Shown piece after piece: positions 1 to 8,557 of a DNA stretch of 64,000 nucleotides. Within the stretch, counting starts at the first letter, position 1; every line of letters starts with the position of its first letter. The notes under the pieces were generated by a model that was given only the letters and a program-made list of their open reading frames with translations, had not been told where the DNA came from and ran no database searches. The DNA lies in contig NZ_JAAVJI010000017.1 of the NCBI RefSeq assembly GCF_012033695.1, forward strand, positions 45,358-109,357, in the 5' to 3' direction. The translations under genes were made by a program, and so were the position numbers. The DNA comes from Pseudomonas quercus (GTDB lineage Bacteria; Pseudomonadota; Gammaproteobacteria; Pseudomonadales; Pseudomonadaceae).

Positions 1-412
1 CCCGGGGCACGTGCTGGTGGTAGACGGAGGAGGCGATGTGAGCCGGGCGCTGATGGGGGACATCATGGCCGCCATCGCCCAGAAGCGAGGGGCGGTGGGT
101 GTGGTGGTGGATGGCGCTATCCGCGACCTGGCGACCATTGGCCGAGGCAGCTTTCCGATGTTCGCGCGTGCGGGCTACCATCGGGGGCCTTATAAAAACG
201 GGCCGGGTGATATCAATGTACCGGTAAGCATTGGCGGCTTGATCATCTCACCAGGGGATATCGTGGTCGGGGACCATGACGGGATCGTAGCCTTCCCCGC
301 TGCCCAGGCGCATACCCTGCTGGAGCAATGCCTGGCAACAGAACGCAAAGAAGCGGACATGATGGCGCAAATTGCTGCCGGAACCTACAAAGGCGCCTAT
401 GCCGCCCATTGA
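1..412 (+). CDS. RraA-family protein, 5'-truncated (possible HMG/CHA-type aldolase)
   Basis: The reading frame is open from the first bases (PGHVLVVDGGGDVSRALMGD...), so the true start lies upstream of the window. The 'VVDGGGDVSRALMGDIMAAIAQKRG' region, the 'GVVVDGAIRD' motif with its Arg-Asp, and the 'ISPGDIVVGDHDGIVAFP' segment are the hallmarks of the RraA/DlpA (former MenG) fold. Family members are either RNase E inhibitors or metal-dependent aldolases/decarboxylases acting on 4-hydroxy-2-oxo acids. The latter is more likely next to a dehydrogenase gene 15 bp downstream. Only about 137 C-terminal residues are visible. The family call is firm; the substrate cannot be read from the sequence. 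Confidence 0.85.
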   Translation, partial: PGHVLVVDGGGDVSRALMGDIMAAIAQKRGAVGVVVDGAIRDLATIGRGSFPMFARAGYHRGPYKNGPGDINVPVSIGGLIISPGDIVVGDHDGIVAFPAAQAHTLLEQCLATERKEADMMAQIAAGTYKGAYAAH

Positions 413-427
413 AGTGGACGATAAATA

Positions 428-1297
428 ATGAAGATTGCAATCATCGGTGCTGGCGAAGTCGGCCTGACCTATGCACGCCCATGGGTGGCGGCTGGTCATC
501 AGATTGTGCTGTGCGACCTCAAGCCTTCCTCGCTCGCCAGTGCATTCGCTGACGAGCAGGGGCTGGCGCTGTTCACGTCCATTGCCGAGGCTGTGTCTGG
601 CTGCGAAGCGGTGGTGTCTTGCGTGTTCGGCACTGTGTCGCTGACCGTGGCGGAGCAGGCCTTCGCAGCCATGCCCCCAGGGGCCTTGTACGTGGACATG
701 ACCACGGCAGACCCTGCTCAGATCCGCCAGGCCGCGGGCATCGCGTTGGAACGTGGGATTGACTACGTGGACGTTGCTATCCTGGGGGCCATTGCCTTGA
801 CCCACGAAAAAACCAACCTGCTCGCGGCTGGCGCTGGAATCGCCCAGGCCCTGGACCTCTATGCCTCAGCAGGTGCGCCCTTGAAACAGGTTGACGGGGG
901 CTCGGCTGGGGATGCCGCAGCGTTGAAGATCCTGCGCAGTGTGTTCACCAAGGGGCTGGAAGCGCTGACCATAGAGTGCTTCATGGCGGCGGAACAGCAG
1001 GGCGTGACCGACCAGTTACATGAGGCGTTGAGCGACATTGACCAGGCCAGCCTCCAGTCGTTTCTAGGCACCTTGATCCGTACCCACGTGGTGCACGCGC
1101 CTCGCCGTCTCAAGGAGGTGGAAGAGGCCGAGCGCCAGCTTCAGGCCGCCCATATGCCCGTGGCAGTGCTCCCGGGTGTGAAAGCTTTGTTCCAACGCAC
1201 GTCAGAGCAAATCGCCGCTGCCCCTCTGGAGACCGCTTCGCCCACTCTGGAGCAGGCGTTCACCTGGTTGTTCAAGGCTAACGGCGTCAACCGGTAG
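428..1297 (+). CDS. NAD(P)-dependent oxidoreductase, 6-phosphogluconate/3-hydroxyisobutyrate dehydrogenase-like with DUF1932
   Basis: This 289-aa protein begins with a Rossmann fingerprint (KIAIIGAGEVGLTYA, residues 2-16). A 'VDMTTADP' strand and an all-alpha C-terminal half follow. The C-terminal half contains 'GSAGDAAALKILRSVFTKGLEAL' in the place where beta-hydroxyacid dehydrogenases carry their G-x-x-G-x-x-x-K catalytic motif; the lysine is Lys167 or close to it. The C-terminal part resembles the DUF1932 domain. It probably oxidises or reduces a small hydroxy acid. It starts 15 bp after the RraA-like gene, so the two are probably one operon in which an aldolase-like enzyme and a dehydrogenase work on the same 2-oxo/hydroxy acid. 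The substrate is unknown. Confidence 0.85.
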   Translation: MKIAIIGAGEVGLTYARPWVAAGHQIVLCDLKPSSLASAFADEQGLALFTSIAEAVSGCEAVVSCVFGTVSLTVAEQAFAAMPPGALYVDMTTADPAQIRQAAGIALERGIDYVDVAILGAIALTHEKTNLLAAGAGIAQALDLYASAGAPLKQVDGGSAGDAAALKILRSVFTKGLEALTIECFMAAEQQGVTDQLHEALSDIDQASLQSFLGTLIRTHVVHAPRRLKEVEEAERQLQAAHMPVAVLPGVKALFQRTSEQIAAAPLETASPTLEQAFTWLFKANGVNR

Positions 1298-1300
1298 CCT

Positions 1301-3097
1301 TTACAAGGCAGTGGCGCTGGTGGCGCGGCCTGGGCGCTGAGCCCGCCACCGTTCGAAGGCCTGCAACTCCATGGGGCGCGCGAGGTGATAGCCCTGTACC
1401 TCATGGCAGCCCACCTGCTCAAGCAGGTCCAGCGTGGCCGCTGTCTCAACGCCCTCAGCCACGATGCGATACCCCAGCTGTGACCCCAGCTCGATAAGGG
1501 TTTCCACCAGCCGACGGTCTGTTTCATCCTGGGTGATGTTGCAGATCAGCGAACGGTCCAGCTTGATGGCCGTGGCGGGTAGTTGTCGCAGGTAAGTCCA
1601 GTTGCTGTAGCCCGTGCCGAAGTCATCGATGGCCACATCGATGCCAATCAGGCGCAGCCGTTCCAGCTGCTCTCGAACCTGCTCAGGGCTTCTGCATAGG
1701 GCGCTCTCGGTGAACTCCAGTTCCAGCAGGCGCGGTGGCAAACCGCTCTCGGCGAGCAGGCCTAGCAAGGTGTCGGTGAAGTGGGGGCCATCCAGGTCTA
1801 CGGCGGAGACGTTTACTGACACCTTCAAGCTGTTGCCTGCCCGGTGCCACTTCACGGCTTGCGCCACTGCCTGCCGAATAACCCATAGGCTTAAAGGGCG
1901 GATCATGGACGTTCGTTCAGCCAGCGGCACGAATTCGCCAGGGCTTACCGCACCCAGGAATGGATGTTCCCAGCGCAGCAATGCCTCAGCCGACAGCATC
2001 TGGCCGCTCTGCGTATCGAAGCGTGGCTGGTAGGCCAGGCGCAGTTGATCCGAGCTTTGCAAAGCCTCGGCCAACGCGCTCAGCAGCAGGAACGTGCGTT
2101 GCTGCGCCCGCCCCAGGCCTGCCTCATACCAGGCCCAGCCTTTGCCATTGACGCGGGCGTCATCCGAAGCCCCAATCACCTTGCGTACCCAGTTAGGCAT
2201 GCCGGGTTGCTGGTAATCCAGCTCAATAGCGCCGATGCCGATCTGGGTCTGGATAGGAATGCCCTCACACATCAAGGGCCGCTTGAAGCGCTGCGCGATA
2301 CTGTTAAATAGCGCATTGCTGGCAGCGCTGGGGCCGCCTTCCATGAAAAACCCGATCCGGGTGTGGCTCATCCGGTAAATAGGTGTTTGAGCGGGTAGCA
2401 GCTTGATGAGTTCGGCATGCATCGCCCGCATCAGGTGCAGTGAAAACTCATAACCCAAGGCTTTTACAATGTCGTTGAGCATCTGCGGCGCCACCATATC
2501 GATGGCCACCAGCGACTGCAGCGGCTGGTGGCGCCGTGCCGCAATGTCGTGCTCCAGACGCAACGGGTTCAGCAACCCCGTGTGCTGGTCATAGAAGGTA
2601 GAGGTGCGCAGCCCGGTGATTCTGTGCATTACCAGTGAGGCAAAGCGTTTCAATACTCCAACATCAGTGGGGCTCAAGGGAGGCCGTGGCTGGGTATCGA
2701 TCACACACAACGTACCCAGGCCCAAGCCGTCTTCGGTTTTCAAAGGCATGCCGGCGTAAAACCGGATATAGGGCGAGCCTGTTACCAGCGGGTTGTCCTG
2801 GAAGCGCTCATCCAGCGTGGCATCAGGCACCACAAAGGCATTGTCGTCCAGAATGGCGTAGCCACAAAAGGACATCTCACGTGGCGTCTGTTTTACGCAC
2901 GTACCCCGGCTGGCCTTGAACCACTGGTGCTGGCCTTCAAGGATGGAAATCAGCGCAATGGGTGCTTTGAAGTAAGCCTGTACCAGGTCTATCAAGTCCT
3001 CGAACACAGGGTCTTGGGTGTGCCCATCAAGGCACAGGCTCGCCAGGCGGCGCAGCCGGGCGGCTTCGTTAATAGGGGTAGGGGCGGGCTGGGTCAT
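1301..3097 (-). CDS. GAF - degenerate GGDEF - EAL protein, probable c-di-GMP phosphodiesterase
   Basis: The 598-aa protein has no obvious membrane segment. Residues about 25-160 form a GAF sensor domain (VQAYFKAPIALIS..., FYAGMPLKTEDGLGLGTLCVID). Residues about 165-325 are a GGDEF-like domain with no GGDEF signature, so it should not make c-di-GMP. Residues about 340-590 are a well-kept EAL domain: E371 of EALLR, N429 in the SVNVS strand, E461 in LEFTES, D491/D492 in DDFGTGYS, K512 in IKLD and E548 in AEGVE, plus the terminal QGYHLARPM. All metal and substrate residues are present, so phosphodiesterase activity is expected. It is convergent with the dehydrogenase gene and separate from the flavin regulon. 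The signal sensed by the GAF domain is unknown. Confidence 0.9.
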   Translation of the reverse strand: MTQPAPTPINEAARLRRLASLCLDGHTQDPVFEDLIDLVQAYFKAPIALISILEGQHQWFKASRGTCVKQTPREMSFCGYAILDDNAFVVPDATLDERFQDNPLVTGSPYIRFYAGMPLKTEDGLGLGTLCVIDTQPRPPLSPTDVGVLKRFASLVMHRITGLRTSTFYDQHTGLLNPLRLEHDIAARRHQPLQSLVAIDMVAPQMLNDIVKALGYEFSLHLMRAMHAELIKLLPAQTPIYRMSHTRIGFFMEGGPSAASNALFNSIAQRFKRPLMCEGIPIQTQIGIGAIELDYQQPGMPNWVRKVIGASDDARVNGKGWAWYEAGLGRAQQRTFLLLSALAEALQSSDQLRLAYQPRFDTQSGQMLSAEALLRWEHPFLGAVSPGEFVPLAERTSMIRPLSLWVIRQAVAQAVKWHRAGNSLKVSVNVSAVDLDGPHFTDTLLGLLAESGLPPRLLELEFTESALCRSPEQVREQLERLRLIGIDVAIDDFGTGYSNWTYLRQLPATAIKLDRSLICNITQDETDRRLVETLIELGSQLGYRIVAEGVETAATLDLLEQVGCHEVQGYHLARPMELQAFERWRAQRPGRATSATAL

Positions 3098-3234
3098 CGA
3101 GGCACATCCGGGGCAGGCAAGCAGAAGAAAAGGCGTGATATCAGATTGCCCTCTTGCGCAAAATATTAGCGCGGCATCTTGTTTGCTTCAATCACCGCTG
3201 GTCTGTACTGCTGAGCCTGCCCCTTTGCCGAGCT

Positions 3235-4272
3235 TTACCTGAAAGCAGGCACCACTTGATCGATAAACAGCTTAAGGGACTGCTTTTTCTCATGGTGCGG
3301 CAAGCTGTTGTCGCACCAGAAGCTGAACTCGTCCACGCCCAGCTCCTGATAGTACTGAAGGCGTTCGATCACTTCGGCCGGGGTGCCGATCATGGTGTTC
3401 TTGCGAATGTTGTCTAGCTGGAATTCAGGGCGCTCGGCAAATTTGGATTCTGGGCTGGGTTGCAGGAAGCCATTGACCGGTGCTTCCTTGTTCCCAAACC
3501 AGGCATCGAAGGTGCGGTAAAAACGTGATATTGCTTTGGCCCCTACTTGCCAACCGTCAGGGTCGTCTTCGGCATGAATATGGGTATGGCGAAGCACCAT
3601 CAATTGCGGCCTTGGTACGTCCGGGTTATTGGCCAAGGCGGTGTCGAACTTGTTCTTGAGGTCCACCACTTCCTCGTCGCCTTTCATCAGCGGCGTGACC
3701 ATCACGTTGCAGCCGTGTTTGACGGCGAAGTTATGGGAGTCCGGATCCCGCGCAGCGATCCAGATGGGCGGCGTATTGATGGGCTTGGGCACACTGGTGG
3801 ATAGGGGGAATTTCCAGAGCTCGCCGTCGTGAGCGTAGTCACCTTCCCACAGTTTGCGCACCACTGGCACCATCTCGCGCAAGGCAGCACCGCCACTGGC
3901 AGCGAGCATGCCACCGGCCATGCGATCGAACTCCACTTGGTAGGCGCCGCGGGCCAGGCCCACTTCCATACGGCCGTTGCTGATCACGTCCAGCAGGGCG
4001 CATTCACCTGCCACCCGCAAGGGGTGCCAGAAGGGCGCGATGATAGTGCCGGCGCCCAAGTGAATGGTGGTAGTACGCGCGGCCAGGTAGGCCAGCAAGG
4101 GCATTGGGCTAGGCGAGATGGTGTATTCCATTGCGTGGTGCTCGCCAATCCACACGGTACTGAAGCCCCCGGCCTCGGCCATCAGCGTGAGCTCAGTCAG
4201 GTCTTCGAACAGTTGCCGATGGCTGACCTGCTCGTCCCAGCGCTCCATGTGTACGAAAAGCGAAAATTTCAT
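3235..4272 (-). CDS. LLM-class (luciferase-like) flavin-dependent monooxygenase
   Basis: The 345-aa protein has the bacterial luciferase-like TIM-barrel signature: an N-terminal strand 'MKFSLFVHMERWD', 'GGFSTVWIGEHHAMEYTISPSP' with the conserved His-His pair, 'IHLGAGTIIAPFWHPLRVA', and 'RMEVGLARGAYQVEFDR'. Such enzymes use FMNH2 delivered by a separate reductase to oxygenate or cleave a substrate; no flavin reductase gene is present in the window. The gene is divergent from the chemoreceptor at 4444, with a TGGTATACCA operator between them. It therefore shares control with the NCS1 permease, the ABC importer and ribBA. An oxygenase for an N-heterocycle or amine is a reasonable guess; the substrate is not deducible. 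Confidence 0.88.
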   Translation of the reverse strand: MKFSLFVHMERWDEQVSHRQLFEDLTELTLMAEAGGFSTVWIGEHHAMEYTISPSPMPLLAYLAARTTTIHLGAGTIIAPFWHPLRVAGECALLDVISNGRMEVGLARGAYQVEFDRMAGGMLAASGGAALREMVPVVRKLWEGDYAHDGELWKFPLSTSVPKPINTPPIWIAARDPDSHNFAVKHGCNVMVTPLMKGDEEVVDLKNKFDTALANNPDVPRPQLMVLRHTHIHAEDDPDGWQVGAKAISRFYRTFDAWFGNKEAPVNGFLQPSPESKFAERPEFQLDNIRKNTMIGTPAEVIERLQYYQELGVDEFSFWCDNSLPHHEKKQSLKLFIDQVVPAFR

Positions 4273-4379
4273 CTTGGCTTACCTATGCTTTTTGTGTATG
4301 TCGCCGATGGCGTTAACAGGCGACACAGTGGATTAACCAATTTCCGGAGCAGCCTGTATCACGGCCCCAATCGGTATAT

Positions 4380-4397
4380 TGGTATACCATAATATGG
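4380..4397 (+). promoter_or_regulatory. Operator site A of the shared regulon (monooxygenase / chemoreceptor)
   Basis: TGGTATACCATAATATGG lies between the divergent monooxygenase (start 4272) and chemoreceptor (start 4444). Its first ten bases are a perfect palindrome. The same 18-bp pattern occurs at 6480-6497 and, on the other strand, at 12594-12611; the palindrome recurs at 13781-13792. GntR-family regulators of the FadR/VanR type often bind sites of this form, but the protein that binds here is unknown. Confidence 0.65.
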
Positions 4398-4443
4398 TTT
4401 ATCGCAAGGCATTTTGCCTTTGCGCCCCCGGGGGAATGCCTAG

Positions 4444-6377
4444 ATGAACATCAAGCAGAAACTGGTACTGGCGTTTGCCATGATCGCCGCGTTGCCTGTT
4501 GTACTGGTCGCGGCGGTAGTGGTGTTCAACCTTCGGGACAACGCGCGTGAAGGGTTTGAAACCAACAGCGGGCGGGAGATCCGCCAGGTCGAAACGGCCA
4601 TGCAGCTGTTTTTCGAAGGCATTGACCAGAACATAACGCTGCTGGCGAACTACCCTGCTTTCCAAGGGCTGGAGGGCCATTTGTCCCGCTACATGGCCAA
4701 CGATCGCACGGTGGGTGACCAGGATGGCCAGGCATTGCCGATACTGGATCAGATGCTCAAGTCCCACCCTGCCTACGCGTATGCGTCCATGGGCAGCGTG
4801 GACGGTGGCTATGCCTCCAAACCGGACGGGCAGCTGGACGACTATGACCCTCGCAAGCGGCCCTGGTACCAGGCTGCCATGGCCAAGCCCGGCCAGGTGG
4901 TGCACACCGCGCCTTATTACTGGGCGCCGGACAAGGTCGTGCTGCTTGGCATTGTGCGCACCGTCGACGGGCCGAAAGGGGTGCCCACGGGCGCGGTCGG
5001 TATCGACGTGTCCCTGCGCCAGCTCACTGACCTGGTGGGGCAGATCAAATTGGGCGACAACGGCTACGTGATGCTCGCCACGCAAGACGGGACCGTACTA
5101 GTGGACCCTAAGCAGCCGGATCACAACTTCAAGCAGCTGTCAGCGCTAGGCGGTGCGTACGAAACCCTAGACAAGCAAGGGCGCGGGCTGAGCGAGGTGA
5201 CGCTGGACGGCCAGCCCTACCTGGCCAACGTATTCCCTTCGGACAAGCTGGGCTGGCGCTTCATCGGCCTGGTGCCCAAAGCGGAGGTGATGCAAGGCGC
5301 GGTGTCCCTGACCTGGCTGATTGTGATCATCGCAGTGGTGAGCGCACTGGCTTTCGCCCTGGCGGGCAGTGTGTTCGCTGGGCTGCTGGTACGTCCGATC
5401 CATGCGGTAGCCACCGGGCTGGAAGGCATTGCCCAGGGCGAAGGGGATTTATCCAAGCGGCTGGACGTGCGCGCCAAGGATGAAACAGCCCAGTTGGCTG
5501 GGTGGTTCAACCGGTTCCTTGGCGCCATCGCCAGATGATCCAGCGCATTGGCCAGGCGTCCGGGCAGATCCACCAGTCCTCCCAGGATTCGATCAAGGTG
5601 GCCGAAGACCTGGCGCAGACGGCCGACCGGCAGCGTGTAGCGGTAGATATGGTGTCTACGGCGTTCCATGAAATGGTTGCCACCTCCAACGAAGTGGCGC
5701 GCTCGTGCAGCCAGGCAGCGGAGTCGGCGGACAATGGCCAGCGCCAAGTGCGAGACGGGCAGATGCAGATCGACCAGGCCGTGGAACGGGTAGGGCGCCT
5801 GAGTGGCGAGATCGAGGTGTCTGCCGATGCCATGCGCCAACTGCGGCAGGAAAGCAGCGACATTCAGTCGATCCTTGGCACCATCAGTTCCATTGCCGAG
5901 CAGACCAACCTGCTGGCGCTTAACGCCGCCATCGAGGCGGCCCGGGCAGGCGATCAGGGGCGTGGTTTTGCCGTGGTGGCCGATGAGGTTCGGGCGCTGG
6001 CGCGGCGCACAGCCGACTCCACCGGCGAGATCGACACCTTGCTGGGCAACCTGGCCCGGCGCACCCAGTCCATGGGCGAACAGATGGATGCCAGCCTGCG
6101 CATGTCAAAGGACACTGTTCAGTCCATCAGTGAGGCGCGAGGCAGCTTCGAGCGCATCCGTGAATCGGTAGACGTGATCCGGGACATGAGCACCCAGATC
6201 GCAACGGCGGCGGAGGAACAGCACCAAGTCGCTGAAGACATCAACCGTAATATTGGTGACATCCATGGGGATGCCCAGCGCGTTGCAGAACTGGCTGAGG
6301 CCACACGGGGCGAGGCCACGCACCTGACGACGTTGTCTGAGGAATTGAACGGGCTGGTGCACCGGTTCAAGACCTGA
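4444..6377 (+). pseudogene. Methyl-accepting chemotaxis protein (dCACHE-type), disrupted by a one-base frameshift
   Basis: The gene reads MNIKQKLVLAFAMIAALPVV... (TM1, residues about 7-28), then a periplasmic CACHE sensor with 'KRPWYQAAMAKPGQVVHTAPYY', TM2 (about 283-306) and a HAMP domain, and then stops at 5536-5538. The -1 frame continues without loss as QMIQRIGQASGQIHQ... through the signalling hairpin 'TNLLALNAAIEAARAGDQG' and 'GFAVVADEVRALARRT' to 6377. Restoring one C after 5529 (atc[c]gccag) gives GAIRQMIQ, the expected transition, and a chemoreceptor of about 645 aa. This is either a genuine inactivating mutation or a sequencing error. Operator A lies upstream, so the receptor probably senses the substrate of the adjacent catabolic genes. 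Confidence 0.88.
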
Positions 6378-6401
6378 ACCCCGTTTCACCGCTAGCGCAA
6401 A

Positions 6402-6441
6402 AGGCGCCCTTCCGGCAGTAGCTTGAGCCGGAGTGGCGCCT
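6402..6441. terminator. Hairpin downstream of the chemoreceptor
   Basis: AGGCGCC (6402-6408) and TCCGGC (6411-6416) pair with GCCGGA (6427-6432) and GGCGCCT (6435-6441) around a 10-nt loop. This is a strong 13-bp stem with one 2x2 bulge, 25 bp past the chemoreceptor stop. No clear T-run follows, so it may terminate or only stabilise the transcript. Confidence 0.5.
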
Positions 6442-6479
6442 GCAGGCCGTCTGCAACCTCAATTTATGATTGAGGTTTT

Positions 6480-6497
6480 TGGAATACCATAATACGG
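6480..6497 (+). promoter_or_regulatory. Operator site B of the shared regulon (NCS1 permease)
   Basis: TGGAATACCATAATACGG differs from operator A at two of 18 positions. It lies about 83 bp upstream of the permease start codon, a usual distance for a site at or near the promoter. Confidence 0.6.
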
Positions 6498-6579
6498 TGT
6501 ATCTCGTTGGGTCCATCGCTGACCCTCTTGGTTTGGTTTCATACAACTACAACAACCAGAACAAACGACGAGATTGCGC

Positions 6580-7986
6580 ATGTCTGAACAGACCCGCAGT
6601 ACCCTGATCGAAAACCATACGGTCGACCAGGTGCCACGCTCGGCTCGCCACGGTAACGTGCGTGACCTGTTTACCCTGTGGTTCAGTACCAACATTGCAC
6701 CGCTGCCCATCGTTACCGGCGCCATGGTGGTTCAGGTGTTTCACCTGAACCTGGCGTGGGGGCTGCTGGCCATCGTGCTAGGTAACCTGTTAGGCGGCGT
6801 GGTGATCGCTTTGGCCTCCGCCCAAGGGCCGCGGCTAGGTATTCCGCAAATGGTGCAAAGCCGTGGCCAGTTTGGCCGTTATGGCGCGTTGCTCATTGTG
6901 TTCTTCACCGCGCTTATCTATGTGGGCTTCTTTATTTCCAACATCGTGCTAGCAGGCACGTCCATTCACAGGCTGGTGCCTGCCATGCCCCTGGAAGGCG
7001 GCATTCTGGCCGGTGCACTGGCGGCCACGGTGATTGGGGTAGTGGGTTACCGTTTCATCCATACGCTGAACAAAATAGGCACCTGGGTTATGGGCCTGGC
7101 GCTGCTGGCTGGGTTCACCATGGTGCTGACTCAGCCCTTGCCCGCAGATTTCTTTACGCGCGGCGCGCTCAATGTGAGTGGGTTCATTGCTACGGTGTCG
7201 TTGGGTGTGATCTGGCAGATCAGCTTTTCCCCCTACACCAGTGACTACTCTCGCTACCTGCCACCGACCGTAGGGGTATGGCGGCCCTTTATTGCGACTT
7301 ACTTGGGCGCCACCCTGGGTACCATCCTGTCATTCTCGTTCGGGGCTGTCGTCGTGCTGGCCAGCGCGCCCGGCACCGAGGCCATGCAAGCTGTGGAGCA
7401 GGCAACAGGGGTGTTAGGGCCAGTGCTGATGGTGCTGTTCCTGCTCAATATCATCAGCCATAACGCGCTTAACCTATACGGCGCCGTGTTATCGATCATC
7501 ACGTCAATCCAGACCTTCGCGGCTGGGTGGACGCCTACGGTGAACGTCAAGGTGTTGCTGTCAGCGGTGGTGCTGGCCGCCTGTTGCGTCACTGCCCTTG
7601 GGGCCTCGGCCGACTTCATCAGCCACTTCATCAACCTGATTCTGGCGCTGCTGCTGATACTGGTGCCCTGGGCCTGTATCAACCTGATCGACTTCTACCT
7701 GATCAAGTACGGCTATTACGACGTACCTTCGCTGTTCCAGGCCGACGGCGGGCTGTATGGGCGTTTTGATGGTTATGCGATCGCAGCCTATGCCGTTGGC
7801 ATCATGGCCCAGTTGCCCTTTGCCAACACGGCGCTGTTTGTGGGGCCGTATGCGAACCTGGTACCCGGCGCGGACCTGTCCTGGGTAGTAGGGGTGGTAG
7901 TGACCTGCCCACTGTACTTCTGGCTGGCCTACGACCAAGCCGCTGTGAAAGCACGACGTCAGCAACTGGCGTTGGCGCAGGAGTGA
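6580..7986 (+). CDS. NCS1-family permease (purine-cytosine permease type)
   Basis: This 468-aa membrane protein has about 12 hydrophobic segments. The N-terminal stretch 'PRSARHGNVRDLFTLWFSTNIAPLPIVTGA' is the typical TM1 entry of cytosine/purine/allantoin permeases of the NCS1 family. 'GPRLGIPQMVQSRGQFG' after TM3 is also characteristic. I chose ATG 6580 rather than the TTG six bases earlier; the ribosome binding site is weak in either case. The family imports nucleobases, hydantoins, allantoin or vitamin-like heterocycles by cation symport. Operator B places it under the same control as the monooxygenase, so its cargo is probably the monooxygenase substrate. Confidence 0.9.
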   Translation: MSEQTRSTLIENHTVDQVPRSARHGNVRDLFTLWFSTNIAPLPIVTGAMVVQVFHLNLAWGLLAIVLGNLLGGVVIALASAQGPRLGIPQMVQSRGQFGRYGALLIVFFTALIYVGFFISNIVLAGTSIHRLVPAMPLEGGILAGALAATVIGVVGYRFIHTLNKIGTWVMGLALLAGFTMVLTQPLPADFFTRGALNVSGFIATVSLGVIWQISFSPYTSDYSRYLPPTVGVWRPFIATYLGATLGTILSFSFGAVVVLASAPGTEAMQAVEQATGVLGPVLMVLFLLNIISHNALNLYGAVLSIITSIQTFAAGWTPTVNVKVLLSAVVLAACCVTALGASADFISHFINLILALLLILVPWACINLIDFYLIKYGYYDVPSLFQADGGLYGRFDGYAIAAYAVGIMAQLPFANTALFVGPYANLVPGADLSWVVGVVVTCPLYFWLAYDQAAVKARRQQLALAQE

Positions 7987-8069
7987 GTGGGCACGCTCGG
8001 TCATCCTGAACGGGTAGTACGCCATTGCCTCTTGGGGTAAACCGGGCCCTTTGCCAGGGAGGCGCTGCA

Positions 8070-8494
8070 ATGGTTGCTCACCTGTACCGCTCTGCCCAGT
8101 TGCGACGCGGGCGGTGTTCGCTGCCAGGCGGTATTTACGTGATAACCGTGTGTGTGGCCCAGCATCGTCGGGCTTTTTTGAGTGAGCACACGCACAGCCG
8201 GTTATAAGGGCCATACAGGCAGAGGCCAAAGCAGGTTCGGCTAGCACTCTGGCGTGGGTGTTGATGCCGGATCATTTTCACTGGCTGCTGCAGTTGGGCA
8301 ATGCCGATTTGAATCATGTGCTCAGGCGCGTGAAATCCCGCTCAACCCTTGAGTTCAAGCGCGTCCAAGAGTTGCCCTGGGCCCTGTGGCAGAAGCACTT
8401 CTACGACCGGGCGCTTCGAATGGACGAGGAGGTGGCTGCAGCCGCCCGGTACGTGATCTGCAATCCGTTACGCCGAGTTTCGACGCACCTGTAG
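8070..8494 (+). pseudogene. REP-associated tyrosine transposase (RAYT, TnpA_REP), frameshifted
   Basis: The first part (MVAHLYRSAQLRRGRCSLPGGIYVITVCV...) runs to a stop at 8205-8207. The -1 frame continues as VIRAIQAEAKAGSASTLAWVLMPDHFHWLLQ... to 8494, with no residues missing. The HUH motif is intact (His-Phe-His in MPDHFHW), as is the C-terminal Tyr in 'ARYVICNPLRR', which is the catalytic tyrosine in this family. A single deleted base at about 8196-8206 explains the break. Full-length RAYTs are about 150 aa, as the joined frames would be. A REP inverted pair overlaps the stop codon (8491-8550), the usual RAYT/REPIN arrangement. The copy is likely inactive unless frameshifting occurs. Confidence 0.8.
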
Positions 8495-8550
8495 GCGCCG
8501 GGCTTGCCCGCGCTCTGAATACCGCCGCGCAGGCAAAGCCTGGCGCCTAC
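8491..8550. repeat. REPIN (inverted REP pair) at the end of the RAYT gene
   Basis: GTAGGCGCC (8491-8499) pairs with GGCGCCTAC (8542-8550), and the inner GGGCTTGCCC resembles the complement of AGGCAAAGCCT. Together they make a long imperfect hairpin of two head-to-head REP sequences. It covers the RAYT stop codon and separates this gene from the convergent ABC operon, where it may also act as a transcript end. Confidence 0.7.
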
Positions 8551-8557
8551 GGGGAGA

